Source of the DNA: Diorhabda sublineata
Lineage: Eukaryota > Arthropoda > Insecta > Coleoptera > Chrysomelidae
NCBI RefSeq assembly: GCF_026230105.1
Contig: NC_079480.1
Coordinates: 13,434,488-13,498,487, forward strand
Reading direction: 5' to 3'
DNA length: 64,000 nucleotides
This document shows positions 60,144 to 64,000 of this stretch, piece after piece. Under the pieces are notes generated by a model. That model made no database searches. It was not told the origin of the DNA and saw only the letters and a program-made list of their open reading frames with translations. The translations under genes were made by a program, and so were the position numbers. Each line of letters begins with the position of its first letter. Position 1 is the stretch's first letter.

Positions 60144-61475
60144 AGTATATTTTCGGTCTCAAAATAAAGACATTAACTGACAGACAGTTAATTTAGGCTT
60201 TCGAGTCTATTTGGTCACTTGAAGCTGCGTTGACGATACTTGTTTTCTTTTTTTGGCTCTCATATATCATCGATTTTTCATCGCCCACTATTAAGTTCTT
60301 GAAAAATGTCTTCATTTTTTCATTTTCATTTTTATGTAGTAAAAAACACTCCCTCTCATCTATACATGAACAAATTTAATGTGCCTCCAAATCAGCTTGA
60401 AAGAACTGTTGAATTTTCTCACAAGGCTGCAACAATTGGAGAATTGGAACTTTCTAGGTCATAAACCACTTGTAGACGGTAGTAATTCTCGGAAGGGACG
60501 ACACGAATATCCGCCTTCGTCTAAATCAACTGTCGAAAAACTTGTTTTTCTTTCACCCTCACGTGATATTTTTTCTCTTGATGATGAGTTTTATATGTTG
60601 AACGAATGACTTTAACTCATTCTTCGTACTGATTAATGTTGAAAAAAGATGTTGAAATGAGAGAAGAAACACTTTTTTGAATTATATCTGCACTTGAAAT
60701 AACTCACTGAATATTAACTTTCGGTAGGTAAGTTGTGACATCGTAAAAATAAAAAAAATTTGTTGAATAAAAGTTCGTACAAAACTGCTTGAAAGAAGGA
60801 AGGAAGAAAGAAAGAAAGCGGATCAAAAACTTTTTTGTTGTAAGAAGTTATGCACATTATTGAACTAAGAATTTATATATTATACTCTTTACATTCAAAA
60901 AATCTGACTTCTGATCAAACTATAATCTTTTCTAAGAAAGATTCAATACGTTTCGATTGCATTGCTGTTGGATTTTCTATATATACTGGTTCTGCTAGTG
61001 TTTTGATATGACATAAGAAGCACTTTAAATCCTAACTGGAGCTATGGTGTTATCCACTCGGTGAAGGAAATTATACAGGTGAAACAGCAGTTGACGTCAT
61101 TGTCTCTGCTAAGCACTTAGCAGCTTTACTTTGATTGAATCATTAACTACAATAATTGATATATGCTGAAAGATCTTGCTTTGCAAGATACCACAAAACA
61201 AATAATCACACTATAAGAGAAAATTTATATTTAAAACCAATTCAAAACAGCTGGACAGATGGAGAGATGGACAGATGGACAGAAGGCACAAGATAGGAGA
61301 GAATGAAAACTGCTGTGGAAAGAGGAATCCAAGTAAAGGGTTAAATAAGTATATTTTCCAAATTTTTCCGTCGAAAGTGGGGAACCAGGAAGCTGCTCAA
61401 CCACTTAAGGATTATATGGCTTGAACGAGCCTTATACGTGTTAGTTTCTTGATCATTCACATATTTCCGCATATA
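60144..61475. other. AT-rich spacer with short simple repeats
   Basis: Simple repeats: GAAA/GGAA-rich run at about 60796-60820 and GGACAGAT/GGAGAGAT units at about 61255-61285. A 76-codon frame at 60379-60609 has balanced composition but no recognised relative. Confidence 0.4.
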
Positions 61476-61865
61476 CGAGGATGGTCTAGGAAGTATCTGG
61501 CCCAACAAAGTAAACAAAAAAATTTTTGGAGAAAATTATATTGATTTTTCTACGTAATCCCCTTTTGGCTCCACAAACTATACCATTTTTATAATAAGAA
61601 TCGTCAAGCTCCTTAAAATAGCCATCAATTGCCGGCATCACGTCTGGAAACAGTAAATAATCCGAGGGGTCTAGATCTGGTGAATTAATTGCATGAGGTA
61701 GCAATTCAAACTTCAATTCATTAATTTGGGACATAAAACAACGCGTTATTAGCTAAATGCGGTCGTTTTTGCTTAATTTCTTCGCTCAAACTTCACAATT
61801 ACTTCGCATAATACTCGCCGTTGATAGTTTTCTCTTTTTCAAGATAGTCAATGAAAATTACCCAC
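61476..61865 (-). mobile_element. 3' end of a mariner, same type as 8598 and 20170
   Basis: The terminal repeat CGAGGATGGTCTAGGAAGTA starts at 61476 next to a TA. On the minus strand, fragments TINGEYYA-like, EEIKQK, LMN..LNCYLMQLIHQI (broken; the frame 61734-61486 reads ELLPHAINSPDLDPSDYLLF with the last catalytic Asp) and DDSYYKNGI follow the mariner C-terminus. It is cut at about 61865, where pogo sequence begins. Confidence 0.82.
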
Positions 61866-61869
61866 ACAC

Positions 61870-62740
61870 TCCCAAAAAACGTGTCAAAAGCTTTTTTGAT
61901 AATTTATAATCGGTAATTAAACGGTCCAATATTCAACCACAAGATATATGGAACATGGACGAAATTGGGGTAATTTCGGTGCAAAACCGGTCAAAGTTGT
62001 TGCTAGAAAAGGATTTAAGCAAGTTGGTGCCATTTACGATATCCCTGGAATCATTGCTCGGGCTTTCCCATTGGCAGTTTCACCATCCAATATTGTCACA
62101 GGGTATAAAGCCCGCGGGATTTGTCCATTTAACAGAGATATATTTCAATACCACGATTTTATGCCATCATCCGTCGTTGATCATAACTTTGGGACCAATG
62201 AACCTGCTATGATCCTGCGTGTTATTGACATTCCTTCACTGGCTCAAAATGATAACCTCAATTAGTGCTCGTACAAATACACCTGAAACACATTCCTGGA
62301 CCAAGTAGTTCTTCACCACAAATCGTGGAACCCCTATCAAAAGCACCTCCATGTAAGATACATTGAGCAGACAAAAGAAAAGGAAAATCTGCAATTCTAA
62401 CTGATACACCGGAAAAGACTTACTTAGAAGAGAAAAAGAGGGAACGAGATGCAAAGAAAAAAAGCATCTAAACGTGTGTTAAGTGAGAAGAAAGAAAAGA
62501 AAAAGATAACTAAAGGAAATAAAAAGAAGAAATTTGTTGACGATGAAGAAGACGAGAAAGAGTACGAAAATTATTGCTTACTCTGCTGGTCACCCTACTC
62601 TGCTAGCAAGTCTAGAGAAGTTTGGATCCAGTAGCAAGATTGCAAACTTTGGGCTCACGAAGCTTGCACACCTGGACTACCCAATTACATATGCCAAAAT
62701 TGTGATTCTGAATACAAGATTCTATTTTCTAATTAGTTTT
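61870..62740 (+). mobile_element. Pogo-like transposase remnant with C-terminal zinc finger
   Basis: VKSFFDNL..V and IQPQDIWNMDEIGVISVQNR (the first catalytic Asp in NMDE; the usual form is NMDETG) lead to a RKGFKQVGA segment. A deletion joins this to IYDIPGIIARAFPLAVSPSN, IVTGYKARGICPFNRDIF and a HDFMPSSV segment, matching the end of the DDE_1 domain; the second Asp region is gone. The linker has a DTPEK.YLEEKKRERDAKKK-type stretch, then KKKKFVDDEEDEKEYENYCL and a PHD-like finger (CLLC ... W..HEAC....YICQNC, 62570-62710) across a frame change. The longest open frame is 105 codons (61948-62265). Confidence 0.85.
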
Positions 62741-62764
62741 TATTTTTGTGAACTGCCCTCACTT

Positions 62765-64000
62765 TAATTATGTGACTAGTTACCCCAAATACTGTGACAA
62801 CCATCCCTGACCCGGGGTTAGAAGTCACACTTCTCTTCTGCACGAAAAAAAATATATTTTCACGTCATGTAATATTAGAGAAAAAATCTTTAATTCCATT
62901 AAAACTAGAATAATTATACTATCGATCAATATAAAAATATCATGTCTAAGCAAGATAGTTGGAGAAATACATGCAAAATAAAAAATATGACTTTCAACCC
63001 CGGTTTCCATTACTTATGATGCGAAAAATACACATAATCTAATCTAAACATAGTTATCGATTAATATATATGATTGCTTGATAGCAATTAAAAAAAGTAG
63101 CTCTAGTTATTTAAAAAATATTGACGGTGGATTTGACACAATCACGTCAAAAGTGAACATTATCAACCATGAAATTTGTTTGGTTTATAAATTAAAACGG
63201 AAATTTCCATTGGTCTAGTGGTTTTGATCTACATTATGAACCTGCTAACTTAAAATTAATTGAGGTCTCATTCAGCTCAGCGTTTCAAAACATTAATTAT
63301 AAAATTAAATTTCATTTTGACTAGCCACAGATTTAGAATTCGTTAATTGATTCGTTTTGTAACAAATTAACGTTTTTAGAATACTATTCGTGATTATATT
63401 TTTATTTTTAAGAATTCAGATCACGAAAACCATGCATAAAGTACTAATGTAGTGTTCTGTTGATGAGAAAACATCGACAAAAAAGCTCTTTATCTCCCAT
63501 TCAAATACATTCCGTAAATAAAGAATAAATACTCGCATGCTAGAATAATTCGCAATGTTGTTTGCAAGAACAGAAAGACAATAGGAAAAATACAAAATGA
63601 ACTGGAATCCGGAAAAACAAAAAGTGGTATTAAACAAAACTCGAGCTCCTTTTGTGTATTTATTACATAAAAACACATTCAGTTATCAAAACGATAAAGT
63701 ATGAAGTTTAATTAAGAGTCTGTATGAACACGTTTCGCGAGGTTGAAAAAATGAAAACGTAAATTGGCGTGTTTCATCAATTAATTTCATAGTTTAAATA
63801 CGTACAAGAATTATATCAAACCTTAAACATCATAATTTCTACTAATCGCTACTATTACTACTAATATTTCGAATTCTTTCAAATCGAAAATATAATCTGC
63901 CGCTTCTTAAACAACTACTCTCCTGGTTATTGCCACGACGAACATTGAATTACGTCTCCACTGAAGATAGTCACTAATCTGAAGTAAAGATAACACCAAT
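62765..64000. other. AT-rich end of window
   Basis: No gene, repeat array or mobile element recognised. Short Phe/Tyr-rich frames on the minus strand near 63416-63678 are not supported. Confidence 0.4.

Noticed and set aside
1..64000. CRISPR arrays, prophage, operons, bacterial promoters or other prokaryotic systems
   Set aside because: Spliced gene, insect-type transposons, TTAGG repeats and AT-rich spacer show a eukaryotic nuclear sequence. No regularly spaced repeat-spacer pattern is present.

Overview
The window is eukaryotic nuclear DNA, almost certainly from an insect. It is AT-rich, intron-bearing, holds a long (TTAGG)n array and is packed with decayed transposons of types typical of insects: mariner, Tc1-like, pogo, jockey-type and RTE-like LINEs, and short terminal-inverted-repeat elements. 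A beetle with a large, repeat-rich genome is my best guess from the style of the repeats, but that is inference. There are no bacterial features.

Only one convincing host protein gene is present: a three-exon, plus-strand gene at 4876-10807 encoding a 315-residue homologue of the ciliary microtubule protein CFAP96 (C4orf47/UPF0602). Its 4.6 kb first intron carries a telomere-type TTAGG array, a large imperfect inverted repeat with a nested small element, and a dead mariner whose end lies about 50 bp upstream of exon 2. Two GC/CpG-rich islands (12.9-13.2 kb and 25.3-25.8 kb) look like promoters or untranslated first exons of genes that extend outside what can be read here.

Everything else recognisable is mobile-element debris. 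0-3.6 kb: two inverted copies of a hairpin-rich repeat, an RTE-like LINE tail, and a gene of an uncharacterised arthropod family split by one of those copies. 11-12.6 kb and 16-16.8 kb: LINE remains. 18.3-21 kb: a second degraded copy of the same uncharacterised family with a 194-bp tandem duplication, then LINE and mariner fragments. 23.2-25.3 kb: a palindromic minisatellite, a jockey-type ORF1 remnant and a dispersed repeat. 25.9-30.4 kb: four DNA-transposon or LINE remnants in a row. 32.6-38.4 kb: LINE and pogo tails, then a long inverted repeat of about 4.4 kb with a 47-bp minisatellite at its centre. 38.5-49.8 kb: mariner deletion derivatives, a retroviral-type integrase fragment and Tc1-like pieces. 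53-62.7 kb: mariner, LINE, a complete small inverted-repeat element, and a mariner/pogo junction.

No transposon here keeps a full-length open reading frame, so the elements are fossils. I see no tRNA or rRNA gene and no CRISPR array. The most unusual items are the hairpin repeat that interrupts a coding frame without removing a codon, the uncharacterised gene family occurring twice, and the large inverted repeat at 34-38 kb.
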